DNA from: Roseateles_B sp051857535
Lineage (GTDB): Bacteria > Pseudomonadota > Gammaproteobacteria > Burkholderiales > Burkholderiaceae_C
Length of the DNA stretch: 64,000 nucleotides
Direction: 5' to 3'
NCBI RefSeq assembly: GCF_051857535.1
Contig: NZ_JBPZGY010000015.1
Span: 1-64,000 of the forward strand
Shown here: in pieces, positions 14,524 through 22,225 of the stretch
How the letters are laid out: each line of letters opens with the position of its first letter
Numbering within the stretch: the first letter of the stretch is position 1
Made by a program: the position numbers and the translations under genes
The notes under the pieces: model-generated
Told to the model about the DNA's origin: nothing
Database searches by the model: none
Seen by the model: only the letters and a program-made list of their open reading frames with translations

Positions 14524-16629
14524 ATGGCACGCCGTCCTGGCAAGATTGACCATGACCACACCGTGTGGGTCCATCAGCGCGCCGGCGCAAGCGGCCCGGT
14601 GTTGCTGGATGAACTGCTGGCTGCCTGCGGATTCTGGTCGAGTGTGGCTGATCGGCGCGGCCCGGTGGTCATCAAGCCCGATCTGGACTGCTGCGAGCAG
14701 GCGCCGCATGCCGGCACCGAAGCAGCCCTGGTGGAGCACCTGATCGATCGTCTGTACGAACATGGCTTCACCGATGTTGCCGTGGCGGACGTGCGCAACG
14801 AAGAGGATGCCTGGCTGCACAACCGCGATCCGCAGCTTGTGCCAGAGCTGACGGGCTGGCGCTTCCGCACACCGCAAGGGCGGTCCTACGAGGTGTTCGA
14901 CGCGGCGGGCGGCGCGCGGTGGCGGGAGGCCGCCCTGCGCATCGTCTTCGCCAAGAACCGTACGCACGAGGAGCAGCATTTCGCGCTCACGGTCCACAAC
15001 CTGGCCAGCCTGGCCGGCACGCGCCGCGGCACCGTGGAAGACGCATTGCAGGTCCTGCGCGAGGCGCCGCCGCACTGGTGCCTGATCGATGCCATGACCA
15101 GCGCCCACGGCGGCGCCGGCCAGCGTGCGCCGCGTCCGCTGGCGACGCATACGCTGATCGCAAGCCCACTGGCATTGCTGGCCGACTGGGCCGGTGCCGC
15201 GCGCATGGGGCTGGACCCTTACGCCTCGGCGGTCAATGCGGCTGCCTTGCATGCATTCGGGCTACCTCCCCATCGCGTGCAGGGCCCGTTGGCACCCTAC
15301 CCCTTGTGGCGCAATGTGCATCCCCTGATGGCCCGCTCTGCACGCCAGCGTCAGGCGGCAGAGGGCGTGGGTGCACTGGCCCCCGCCTGGTTCCAGACGG
15401 TCGACCGCGAACGCTTTGCGCCGCGCGACTTCTACAGCGACCGCCTCAATGCCCTGATCACGCCGCTCATGGCGCGGGTGGACGACAACCCGCGCGCTTT
15501 CTGGATCGTGGTGACGCTGAACCTGTTGCTGGCGCGCCTGGGTGGGCTGGTGAAGGCGCAGCACACCCTCTTCGCCAAGGACAGGCTGCGCCGGCGCGAG
15601 GCGCCACTGCTGATGGACCCTCTCGCCTACCCGGACACCGACTACGACGCCGTGCCCGACGCGATGGCACCTTACGAGGCGCTGCTGGCGCATCTCCCGC
15701 CCGGACGCAATGGGCTGCGATGGCGCCACGTGGACGGCGCCATCGTGTTCGGCAACGAACATGTGGTGCCCGTGGCCTATGACAAATGGGTGCGCCGGGT
15801 CGACATCTCGCGGGGCATCCAGTACATGAACGACTACATCGGCGGGGCCACAGTGGCGGTCAGGCGCGACGGCCGTGGCCGTGTCAGACACCAGGCCGAA
15901 CGCAACCTGTACCTGCAGCAGCCCAACTGGATGGTGCTGTTCGGCGGGGAGGTGATCGATGTCGAGAAGCTGCAGTGCATCCGGCGCGCGCCGGGGCGGC
16001 AGAGTATCTACTGGCGCACCGTGGCCAGTCCCAATGACAGCGCGCTGGCTGACGACGGCTGCGTCGAGTTCACGCGCACACCAGAGGGCCAGGTGCGGGT
16101 GCGGGTCGCCGGGCGCCAGCATTTCAGGCTGCCGCTACCGTTCCAGATGTTGGACATCAACCTCGCGCCCGCCCTGCGCGATCCCATCATCGAAGGGGCC
16201 TACACGACCTTCTTCGAAGGCACTCTGGCCAATCTGCAGGCCGCCTACGAAGGGCGGGACTTCCGTATCGGTCACGACCCTGAGGCAGAGAACCCCAAGC
16301 GTGCGCTGCCACGCCTGCTGGCCACAGCGGCGGCTGCGCTGGGCGAGTTGCTGCGGAGCCGCCGCGGCGCGGGAGAGCTGGGTGATGCCCTGGCCTGGTT
16401 GATGGGGACCGGGGCCAGCGTGGTAAAGGAGCCGGCCGGGCCGCCCTCCCGGACCACCGATGCGCAGGGCTTCGTCCATTTCAGCGGTCAGCCGGCTGCC
16501 AATGACGCATCGGGGCGCGACGCCGCCTTTGCCGCCGGAATGGCTGCGCTGGCCCGGGATGCCCCGGACTTTCTTCAGGGCCTGGCGGACGCGGTGCACC
16601 GCGACCTGGACCAACTGGCGCGCGGATGA
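14524..16629 (+). CDS. DUF362-like domain protein with long uncharacterised C-terminus
   Basis: This is a protein of about 701 residues. The first 270 residues follow the DUF362 pattern: VVIKPDLDCCEQ, an HEEQHFALTVHNLASLAG segment, LIDAMTSAHGGAG, and LIASPLALLADWAGAARMGL. The remaining 430 residues, including NYLxxQPNW-like and FQMLDINLAP stretches, match nothing I know. No Cys cluster for iron-sulphur binding is apparent. The start could be 14503 or 14524; neither has a good ribosome-binding site. The following SDR gene overlaps its stop (ATGATGA), so they form an operon. Function is unknown. Confidence 0.75.
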   Translation: MARRPGKIDHDHTVWVHQRAGASGPVLLDELLAACGFWSSVADRRGPVVIKPDLDCCEQAPHAGTEAALVEHLIDRLYEHGFTDVAVADVRNEEDAWLHNRDPQLVPELTGWRFRTPQGRSYEVFDAAGGARWREAALRIVFAKNRTHEEQHFALTVHNLASLAGTRRGTVEDALQVLREAPPHWCLIDAMTSAHGGAGQRAPRPLATHTLIASPLALLADWAGAARMGLDPYASAVNAAALHAFGLPPHRVQGPLAPYPLWRNVHPLMARSARQRQAAEGVGALAPAWFQTVDRERFAPRDFYSDRLNALITPLMARVDDNPRAFWIVVTLNLLLARLGGLVKAQHTLFAKDRLRRREAPLLMDPLAYPDTDYDAVPDAMAPYEALLAHLPPGRNGLRWRHVDGAIVFGNEHVVPVAYDKWVRRVDISRGIQYMNDYIGGATVAVRRDGRGRVRHQAERNLYLQQPNWMVLFGGEVIDVEKLQCIRRAPGRQSIYWRTVASPNDSALADDGCVEFTRTPEGQVRVRVAGRQHFRLPLPFQMLDINLAPALRDPIIEGAYTTFFEGTLANLQAAYEGRDFRIGHDPEAENPKRALPRLLATAAAALGELLRSRRGAGELGDALAWLMGTGASVVKEPAGPPSRTTDAQGFVHFSGQPAANDASGRDAAFAAGMAALARDAPDFLQGLADAVHRDLDQLARG

Positions 16630-17666
16630 TGAGGCCCGCGCTGGTCACCGGTGCGACCGGCATCGTCGGCAATCACATCGTGCGGGCGCTGCTGGACCAA
16701 GGGTGCTGCGTGCGTGTGCTGGTGCGAGCCGCCAGCGACCGGCGAACCCTGGCAGGGCTGGACGTCGAGGTCTGCGAAGGCGATGTGCTGGACGTCGATT
16801 CCCTGCAGCGGGCCGCGGCAGGCTGCGACCTCGTTTTCCATGCGGCCGCCGTGTTTGCCTACGCCGGCATGGCGAGCGAGGCTCAGGCCGACCTCGCCGT
16901 GCGCGGCACGCGGCACATGGTGCTGGCGGCGCAGCGCGCGGGCGTGGGGAGGGTGGTCGTGACGTCCTCCTCAGTGACGCTGGGGTCCAGCACCACGCCC
17001 CTGGTGCTGGACGAGGACGCGGTGTTCGACGAACCGCAACCCTCGGCGTACGTGCTGTCCAAGCTGCGACAGGAAGAGGCCGCCTTCGACAGCGGCCGCC
17101 GTCTGGGGCTGGATGTGCTCACGGTCAACCCGACCCTGGTCATCGGCGGCCATGACTACCGCCTGGGGCCGAGCAACGCCAATCTCGTCAACTACCTCAA
17201 TGACCCGTTGCGCTGCACCTTCCTGGGGGGCTGCAATGTGGTGGCCGCGCCCGACATCGGGCAGGCGCACCTGATCGTTGCCCGGCGCGGCAAGGCGGGC
17301 AGGCGCTACCTGGCAGGCAGCGAGAACCTGCGCTGGGAATCGCTGCATGCCACCGTTTCAGCGCTGGCGGGCACCTTCGGCCCTTCGCTGACGCTGAACC
17401 ACACAGCGGCCTACCTGGCCGCCGCTGGCATGGAGGCCGCAGCCCGTCTGGCCGGGCGTGCGCCGCAGGTCACGCGCGACGAGGCGCGCATGGCCTGCCG
17501 CTTCTACTGGTACCGACACGACCGCCTGGCGGCCCTGGGCTGGCGGCCTCGCCCCGCACGCCAGGCGCTGGCCGAGGCCTTGGCCTGGGTGCTGGCGCGT
17601 GGGAATGTGTCGGATGCCGTGGCCGCCCGCCTGCAGCTGTCACCCGAAGTGCGGGCTGCCTCATGA
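16626..17666 (+). CDS. Extended SDR / NAD-dependent epimerase-dehydratase
   Basis: The 346-residue protein has the Rossmann motif GATGIVG at residues 8-14, FHAAAVFAYAG, a TSSSVTLGSS stretch around the catalytic Ser, and YVLSK with the catalytic Tyr and Lys. It resembles dihydroflavonol-4-reductase and related bacterial extended SDRs. Its start overlaps the upstream gene and its stop overlaps the downstream one (ATGA), showing a tightly coupled three-gene operon. Substrate is unknown. Confidence 0.85.
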   Translation: MMRPALVTGATGIVGNHIVRALLDQGCCVRVLVRAASDRRTLAGLDVEVCEGDVLDVDSLQRAAAGCDLVFHAAAVFAYAGMASEAQADLAVRGTRHMVLAAQRAGVGRVVVTSSSVTLGSSTTPLVLDEDAVFDEPQPSAYVLSKLRQEEAAFDSGRRLGLDVLTVNPTLVIGGHDYRLGPSNANLVNYLNDPLRCTFLGGCNVVAAPDIGQAHLIVARRGKAGRRYLAGSENLRWESLHATVSALAGTFGPSLTLNHTAAYLAAAGMEAAARLAGRAPQVTRDEARMACRFYWYRHDRLAALGWRPRPARQALAEALAWVLARGNVSDAVAARLQLSPEVRAAS

Positions 17667-18148
17667 AGCTGATGATGGTGGTGATGCAGCCCTTGGAGCC
17701 GCTGATGCAGGTGCTGATGGAGCGTGCCTGCGAGCTGGCGCCCTTGCTGCCCCACGTGGAGGCCGCGCAGGTGCTGGAGGACAAGGTGCTGCCTACGGGC
17801 GAGCGCCAGCTTGTGCAGCAGTGGCGCGCCCACGTCGAGGTACCGGTGCTGCTGCAGCCGCATCTGGACCCTGGGCTGCTCGATTGGACATTGACCTTGC
17901 GACAGCCGACCGGCGTGGCGCTGGTCCGTTTTCACGCGGCGTCAAGGGCGGTTCAGGTGCCGGGGTGCTGTGAAGGGACACTGCGCTTCCTCCCGGCGGC
18001 CGGTGGCCGTGGCACGCGCATCGAACTGGAGGCCGAGTTCCCGCGCACGGGCGAGGGCTTGCGCATGATCTTCAGCGAGCTGGTGTCGCGCCATTGGCGG
18101 ACCTTCTTTGACCTGGCGGCCTCGAGGATCAGCGCGCCAGCAGCTTGA
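17663..18148 (+). CDS. SRPBCC/START-like protein
   Basis: The 161-residue protein has alternating strand patterns such as QQWRAHVEVPVLLQP and GTRIELEAEF, and a C-terminal helix (GLRMIFSELVSRHWRTFFDL) typical of SRPBCC ligand-binding folds. It overlaps the SDR gene by 4 bp and is the last gene of the operon. Its end overlaps the convergent small gene by 20 bp. The family call is by fold-type impression only. Confidence 0.6.
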   Translation: MKLMMVVMQPLEPLMQVLMERACELAPLLPHVEAAQVLEDKVLPTGERQLVQQWRAHVEVPVLLQPHLDPGLLDWTLTLRQPTGVALVRFHAASRAVQVPGCCEGTLRFLPAAGGRGTRIELEAEFPRTGEGLRMIFSELVSRHWRTFFDLAASRISAPAA

Positions 18149-18470
18149 CGACGGACCAGGCCAGTGCTGCCAGCGAGGCGGCTTCGGCGCGAGCCTCGTG
18201 CGTCATGTGCAGGCCCATGGACAGCAGGCTGGCGTCGGGGTCGAAGGCATCGTGGTGCAGGCGGCAGCGCCGCTCCTCCAGCACCAGATGCAGGCAGCTG
18301 CCATCGGGCAGCCGGCGGCGCCAGTGCTCGGCGCTGGCCGGCGCACCCGAACTGGCGCGGTAGAGGCCGCCGGCCTTCAATGCGGCGGCCTCACGCCGGG
18401 AAACCGGCCGCTCGCCGTTGCTGTGCGGGTCGTGTGCGAGCACGCGGCGCTCGCTGGCGCGGTAGCTCAC
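18129..18470 (-). CDS. Conserved-looking hypothetical protein (113 residues)
   Basis: The GTG at 18468-18470 overlaps the stop of the phasin-like gene (GTGA), implying translational coupling. The protein contains DPHSNGERPVSRREAAALKA and a helical C-terminus. I know no domain. It overlaps the convergent SRPBCC-like gene by 20 bp at its end. Confidence 0.6.
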   Translation of the reverse strand: MSYRASERRVLAHDPHSNGERPVSRREAAALKAGGLYRASSGAPASAEHWRRRLPDGSCLHLVLEERRCRLHHDAFDPDASLLSMGLHMTHEARAEAASLAALAWSVVKLLAR

Positions 18471-18829
18471 GTCTTCGGTGGGCGCTTGGCTTCAGCGCGG
18501 GGGGGGCTGACCGCGTTTGATGTCGTTCGTGCCTGGCTGGCCAGGCGGTCGAACTCGTCGTAGTAGCTGGTGCCCAGGCGCAGGGCCAGGTCAGCATAGG
18601 CATGCACGCTCTGGCGGCCGAAGTCGCTGAGCTTGCGCGCGGTCTCGGCCAGCGTTGCCTTGTCGTCCTGCACTGCCTGCAGGGTCTCGGCGGCCAGCGA
18701 AGAGAAGCGGGAGGCCTGGTTGATGTAGACCTGCATGGCCTCGACCCCTGCGTTCAGCAGCTTGACCTCCAGCCGAGCGGCGCCGCTGAGCACTTTCTGA
18801 AGATCGATCGACTGGGTACGCGTGGCCAT
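18467..18829 (-). CDS. Phasin-like protein
   Basis: The 120-residue protein is mostly amphipathic helix with no Cys, and has segments such as NQASRFSSLAAETLQAVQDD that resemble phasins coating polyhydroxyalkanoate granules. An AGGAGCG site precedes the ATG. The final 25 residues are basic and disordered. It is cotranscribed with the following small gene. Phasin identity is by resemblance. Confidence 0.65.
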   Translation of the reverse strand: MATRTQSIDLQKVLSGAARLEVKLLNAGVEAMQVYINQASRFSSLAAETLQAVQDDKATLAETARKLSDFGRQSVHAYADLALRLGTSYYDEFDRLASQARTTSNAVSPPRAEAKRPPKT

Positions 18830-18982
18830 GCTGCGCTCCTAGGCGGATAGATGCTGCGACTATAGGGGTGCCGCCGGCACGCGGCAATTACCCCATGAGC
18901 GTCCCAGGATCCTGCACCTGCTTGCATCGGAACCTCGGCGGCCCTGCCTTGGGCCGTGCGGCGCTGCGCGTCCTGCCGCAGC

Positions 18983-19264
18983 TCAGGCAAGCCGCGCTAC
19001 CCAGTACGTCGCCCCTTGCGGGCCGTATCGTTCTTCGTGCACCAGGCCTGCCGGGAGATCGAAGCCGTCGCCGGGCTGCAGGTGCCGGGTCTTGCCCTCC
19101 ACCGTGAGCCACATCTCGCCCTGGACCAGCAGGGCCTGCGCGCGGAAGGGGTGGCTGTGCGGGCTGACTGCGGTGTTGGGCGCCCAGCTGCGTTCCAACA
19201 CCTCCGTGAAACCCCGGGCCATGGCCTGCGAGCGGAAGCTGTCAAAGCTCAGGGTCGCTCCCAA
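18983..19264 (-). CDS. Small cupin-domain protein
   Basis: The 93-residue single cupin barrel shows SPHSHPFRAQALLVQGEMWL (metal-binding His pair) and LQPGDGFDLPAGLVHEERYG (second His). The only start giving the full length is TTG at 19262-19264; an ATG at 19222 would lose the first strands. It lies 13 bp downstream of the GST gene on the same strand, so it is probably cotranscribed. Ligand is unknown. Confidence 0.75.
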   Translation of the reverse strand: MGATLSFDSFRSQAMARGFTEVLERSWAPNTAVSPHSHPFRAQALLVQGEMWLTVEGKTRHLQPGDGFDLPAGLVHEERYGPQGATYWVARLA

Positions 19265-19277
19265 GGTGTGCCCGGCC

Positions 19278-19943
19278 TCAGCCCTTGGCCTTCATGGCCG
19301 CCATCTGGCGATCGGTGTCGGCCTTGCGGTCGGCGGCCACCTTCTGTGCGGCGGGCCGCTCGCCGACCAGCTTGGCATGGCTCTTCCAGTCCACGCTGTG
19401 GGCTGCCAGGAGGTCTTCACCCAGCACGGCCTTGGTAGCCATGCCGACCAGGGGCAGGCTGACCCAGGCGGCGCAGTCGGCCTGGCTGAAGGTCTCGCCT
19501 CCCACATAGGGCGCGAAGCGGGCCAGGCGCTTGAAGGCCGGAATGTTCTTGTTGAGCGTCTTGCGCACCCACTCCTGCTTGGATTCGCTCACGGTGCCAC
19601 CGAAGAAGGCTTGGGCATAGAGCTCGCGCGCCACCAGTTCCAGGTGCAACTCGATGAAGGCGGTCAGCTCGCGCAACTTGGCCGCGGCGAAGGGGTCGGC
19701 CGGCAGCAGCGGATGCTCGGGGTAGGCTGCCTCCAGGTAGTCCATGATGACCTGGCTCTCGCACAGCGGCCCCTGAGGTGTCTTGATGAAGGGCACCTTG
19801 CCCAGGGGCGAGCAGCTCAGCACGGCCTCGTCGGCCGACTTGGTCATCACCAGCTCTTCCTGGAAGGGGATCTGCTTCTCCAGCAAGGCCAGCTTGACCT
19901 TGTTGTAGTAGTTGGACAGCGTCAGTCCGCACAGCGTGATCAT
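19278..19943 (-). CDS. Glutathione S-transferase
   Basis: The 221-residue protein has the thioredoxin-like N-terminal domain (LCGLTLSNYYNKVKLALLEK, then GKVPFIKTPQGPLCESQVIM with the cis-Pro and the Glu-Ser glutathione pair). An all-helical C-terminal domain follows, with FSQADCAAWVSLPLV. A GGGAGTCC site precedes the ATG. It is a cytosolic conjugation or reduction enzyme of unknown substrate. Confidence 0.88.
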   Translation of the reverse strand: MITLCGLTLSNYYNKVKLALLEKQIPFQEELVMTKSADEAVLSCSPLGKVPFIKTPQGPLCESQVIMDYLEAAYPEHPLLPADPFAAAKLRELTAFIELHLELVARELYAQAFFGGTVSESKQEWVRKTLNKNIPAFKRLARFAPYVGGETFSQADCAAWVSLPLVGMATKAVLGEDLLAAHSVDWKSHAKLVGERPAAQKVAADRKADTDRQMAAMKAKG

Positions 19944-20029
19944 CAGGGACTCCCGTATCGAAGTTGGAATCCGCGAAGTCTAGGGGCATGGCGCCCGGCA
20001 TGCTGGCGCCCGTGCGACAGGCGCAGCCC

Positions 20030-20923
20030 TCAGCGATTCACCAGCACGATGCCCAGCGCCAGCCCGGCCATGGCGCCCATCAGCCGGCCGGAGATGGCCT
20101 CACCCAGCAGGGCGCTGCCGGCCAGCAGACCGAAGAGCGGCGTGCTGAGCGTGAAGCTGGCCAGACGCGTGGCGGGGTAGTGACGGATCAGCCAGAACCA
20201 GACGAGGTAGCTGATGAAGGACACGATCACCGCCTGGAAGCCGAACAGGCCTGCCAGTCGCCAGCTCCACTGCAGGGGCCAGGCCTCGCCGGCCCCGACG
20301 GCCCCGGCGCACAGCAGCAGGGCGGAGACGGCCAGCTGGTAGAACAGCGTCTTCTCGGCGCTGGCGGTGGACAGACGCGTGGCCCGGATGGCCAGCGTGG
20401 TGCCGCCCCACAGCAGCGCGGCCAGCAGGCCCAGGGCGTCGCCCAGCCACTGGCGCGGCGCGTCCGGCGCGGGCGCGGCAAAGCCCTCCGCGAAGGCATA
20501 GGCCACGGCGCCAAAGGCCAGCAGCAGGCCGGCGCTCTGGCGCAGGCTCAGGCGCTCGGCATGGGCGATGAAGGGCATGCCCAGGGCCACGACGAAGGGG
20601 GAGAGATAGATCCACACCACCATGCGCGCCGCCGTCGTGTATTGCATGCCGGCATAGATGCAGGCGAACTCGGCGGCAAAGAGGCTGCCCACCAGCAGGC
20701 CGCCGGGCAGGCTGCCGTCACGGTTGAAAAGCGGAATGCCCCGCCACTGCGCCCAGAGCCAGACCAGCAGCGCCGCCACCGCCGAGCGCAGCCCGGCCTG
20801 CCACAGGGGCGTGATCTCGGTCAGCGCCGCCTTGATGGCCACCTGGCCCAGGCCCCACAGCAGGCAGCAGGCCAGCAGGGAGCTGATGGCGAAGAGGTCC
20901 AGGTGGGTGCGGCGTTCAGTCAT
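20030..20923 (-). CDS. DMT-superfamily EamA-type transporter
   Basis: The 297-residue protein has ten hydrophobic segments arranged as two EamA repeats, including SSLLACCLLWGLGQVAIKAA at the start and RLASFTLSTPLFGLLAGSAL in the second. I set the start at 20923 (MTERRTHLD). A much longer frame runs to 21538, but it overlaps the GNAT gene and its extra N-terminus has no domain. Substrate unknown; metabolite exporters are common in the family. Confidence 0.85.
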   Translation of the reverse strand: MTERRTHLDLFAISSLLACCLLWGLGQVAIKAALTEITPLWQAGLRSAVAALLVWLWAQWRGIPLFNRDGSLPGGLLVGSLFAAEFACIYAGMQYTTAARMVVWIYLSPFVVALGMPFIAHAERLSLRQSAGLLLAFGAVAYAFAEGFAAPAPDAPRQWLGDALGLLAALLWGGTTLAIRATRLSTASAEKTLFYQLAVSALLLCAGAVGAGEAWPLQWSWRLAGLFGFQAVIVSFISYLVWFWLIRHYPATRLASFTLSTPLFGLLAGSALLGEAISGRLMGAMAGLALGIVLVNR

Positions 20924-21143
20924 GAGGGGTACTGCAGGAGAGGTGGGGCGACGGCCGGCGCATGAGCGCACCGGGCGGGTGCATTGTGCTGGCAAGCGCG
21001 CACAAGGGTGGCGCAGGATGGGCGAGCAGCATGGTTCCCGGCGCGGTACTGGTGCATGCAGGGTTGGCCAGCGTGGCGGCTGCTGGCATGGGGCTTGCGC
21101 AGTCCTGCCTGTCCTGATGAACTTGTACGAAGGAGGCCTCCCC

Positions 21144-21641
21144 ATGACCACATCCACCCTGCCGCCCGTGGCGGCCACCGGCCTGCGCCTGCGCCTGGAT
21201 GATCTCAGCGACCCGCGCATTGCGCAGCTGCTGGAGGAGCATCTCGCCGACATGCGCGCCACTTCGCCCCCCGAGAGCGTCCATGCGCTGAACCTCGACA
21301 AACTCCGCCGTCCCGAGATCCGCTTCTGGACGGCCTGGGACAAGCAAGGCGAGCTGCTGGGCTGCGGCGCCATCAAGCATCTCGCGGGCGCGCATGCCGA
21401 GCTGAAGTCCATGCGCACCGCGCCGGCTGCGCGAGGGCGGGGTGTGGGCCGCGCCGTGCTGGCGCGGCTGATGGACGATGCGCGCGCGCAAGGCGTGAAG
21501 CGCCTGAGCCTGGAGACGGGCAGCCACGCCTTCTTCAAGCCGGCCCATGCGCTGTATCGATCGGCCGGCTTCGAGCCGTGCGGACCGTTCGAAGGCTATG
21601 TCGAAGACCCGCACAGCGTGTTCATGACGCGCGAGCTCTGA
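21144..21641 (+). CDS. GNAT-family N-acetyltransferase
   Basis: The 165-residue protein contains the acetyl-CoA loop RGRGVGRAVL and the C-terminal FFKPAHALYRSAGFEPCGPF typical of YedL/PhnO-like GNATs. GAAGGAGG stands just before the ATG at 21144. The substrate is unknown; amino acids or small amines are usual. It is convergent with the rhombosortase gene, 11 bp away. Confidence 0.87.
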   Translation: MTTSTLPPVAATGLRLRLDDLSDPRIAQLLEEHLADMRATSPPESVHALNLDKLRRPEIRFWTAWDKQGELLGCGAIKHLAGAHAELKSMRTAPAARGRGVGRAVLARLMDDARAQGVKRLSLETGSHAFFKPAHALYRSAGFEPCGPFEGYVEDPHSVFMTREL

Positions 21642-21652
21642 TCAGAAGCTCT

Positions 21653-22225
21653 TCAGCGCTTGCCGCCTCGCAGCAGGAGCAGGCTGCACAGCAGGCCTGC
21701 CGCCGCGCCCGCCAGGTGCGCGAAGGGCGCGATGGGCACGTCCCAGCCGATCACCGTGCGCAGCGGTGCGCCCAAGGGCTGCTCCGACAGCAGCTTCAGC
21801 AGCAGGCCCAGGCCGATGGCCGCGCCCAGCGCACGCTCGCGCCCCTTGCGCTGCCACAGCATCACCACCAGCACGGCCACGCCGGCATGCAGCACGCCGG
21901 ACAGCCCGCCATAGCGGTGCAGGCCCGGCTGCAGCAGCAGGCCCAGCTGCGTCAGCGGCCAGGCGAGGAACCAGGCCAGGGCCGCGCGGCCGCCGGGCTC
22001 GCTGGCCCAACCCAGCAGGGCCAGCACCAGGCAGCCGGCCAGGTTGGCCAGCAGGTGATGCCAGCTCCAGTGCACCAGGGCGCCCGTCCAGAGCCGCCAG
22101 GGCTGATGCCAGATGAGATCGGCCTGCCAATCCAGGCGGCCGCTGGGCAGCAGGGAGGTGGCGAGCAGGGCGGCCAGCAGGGCCAGCGCCGCGGCGGCGG
22201 CGCAGAGGGTGGTCCAGGCGCGCAT
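21653..22225 (-). CDS. rrtA: Rhombosortase (GlyGly-CTERM-processing rhomboid protease)
   Basis: The 190-residue protein has about six membrane helices. The motifs are WRLWTGALVHWSWHHLLANL, the catalytic serine motif GLSGVLHAG and the catalytic His in PFAHLAGAAAGL. This set defines rhombosortases, which process proteins with a GlyGly-CTERM tail for type II secretion. The start overlaps the glnE stop (ATGA). I found no obvious GlyGly-CTERM substrate in the window, so targets must be elsewhere. Confidence 0.85.
   Translation of the reverse strand: MRAWTTLCAAAAALALLAALLATSLLPSGRLDWQADLIWHQPWRLWTGALVHWSWHHLLANLAGCLVLALLGWASEPGGRAALAWFLAWPLTQLGLLLQPGLHRYGGLSGVLHAGVAVLVVMLWQRKGRERALGAAIGLGLLLKLLSEQPLGAPLRTVIGWDVPIAPFAHLAGAAAGLLCSLLLLRGGKR

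Noticed and set aside
20924..21538. N-terminal extension of the EamA transporter
   Set aside because: It runs through the promoter region and the GNAT gene and lacks membrane segments or any domain.
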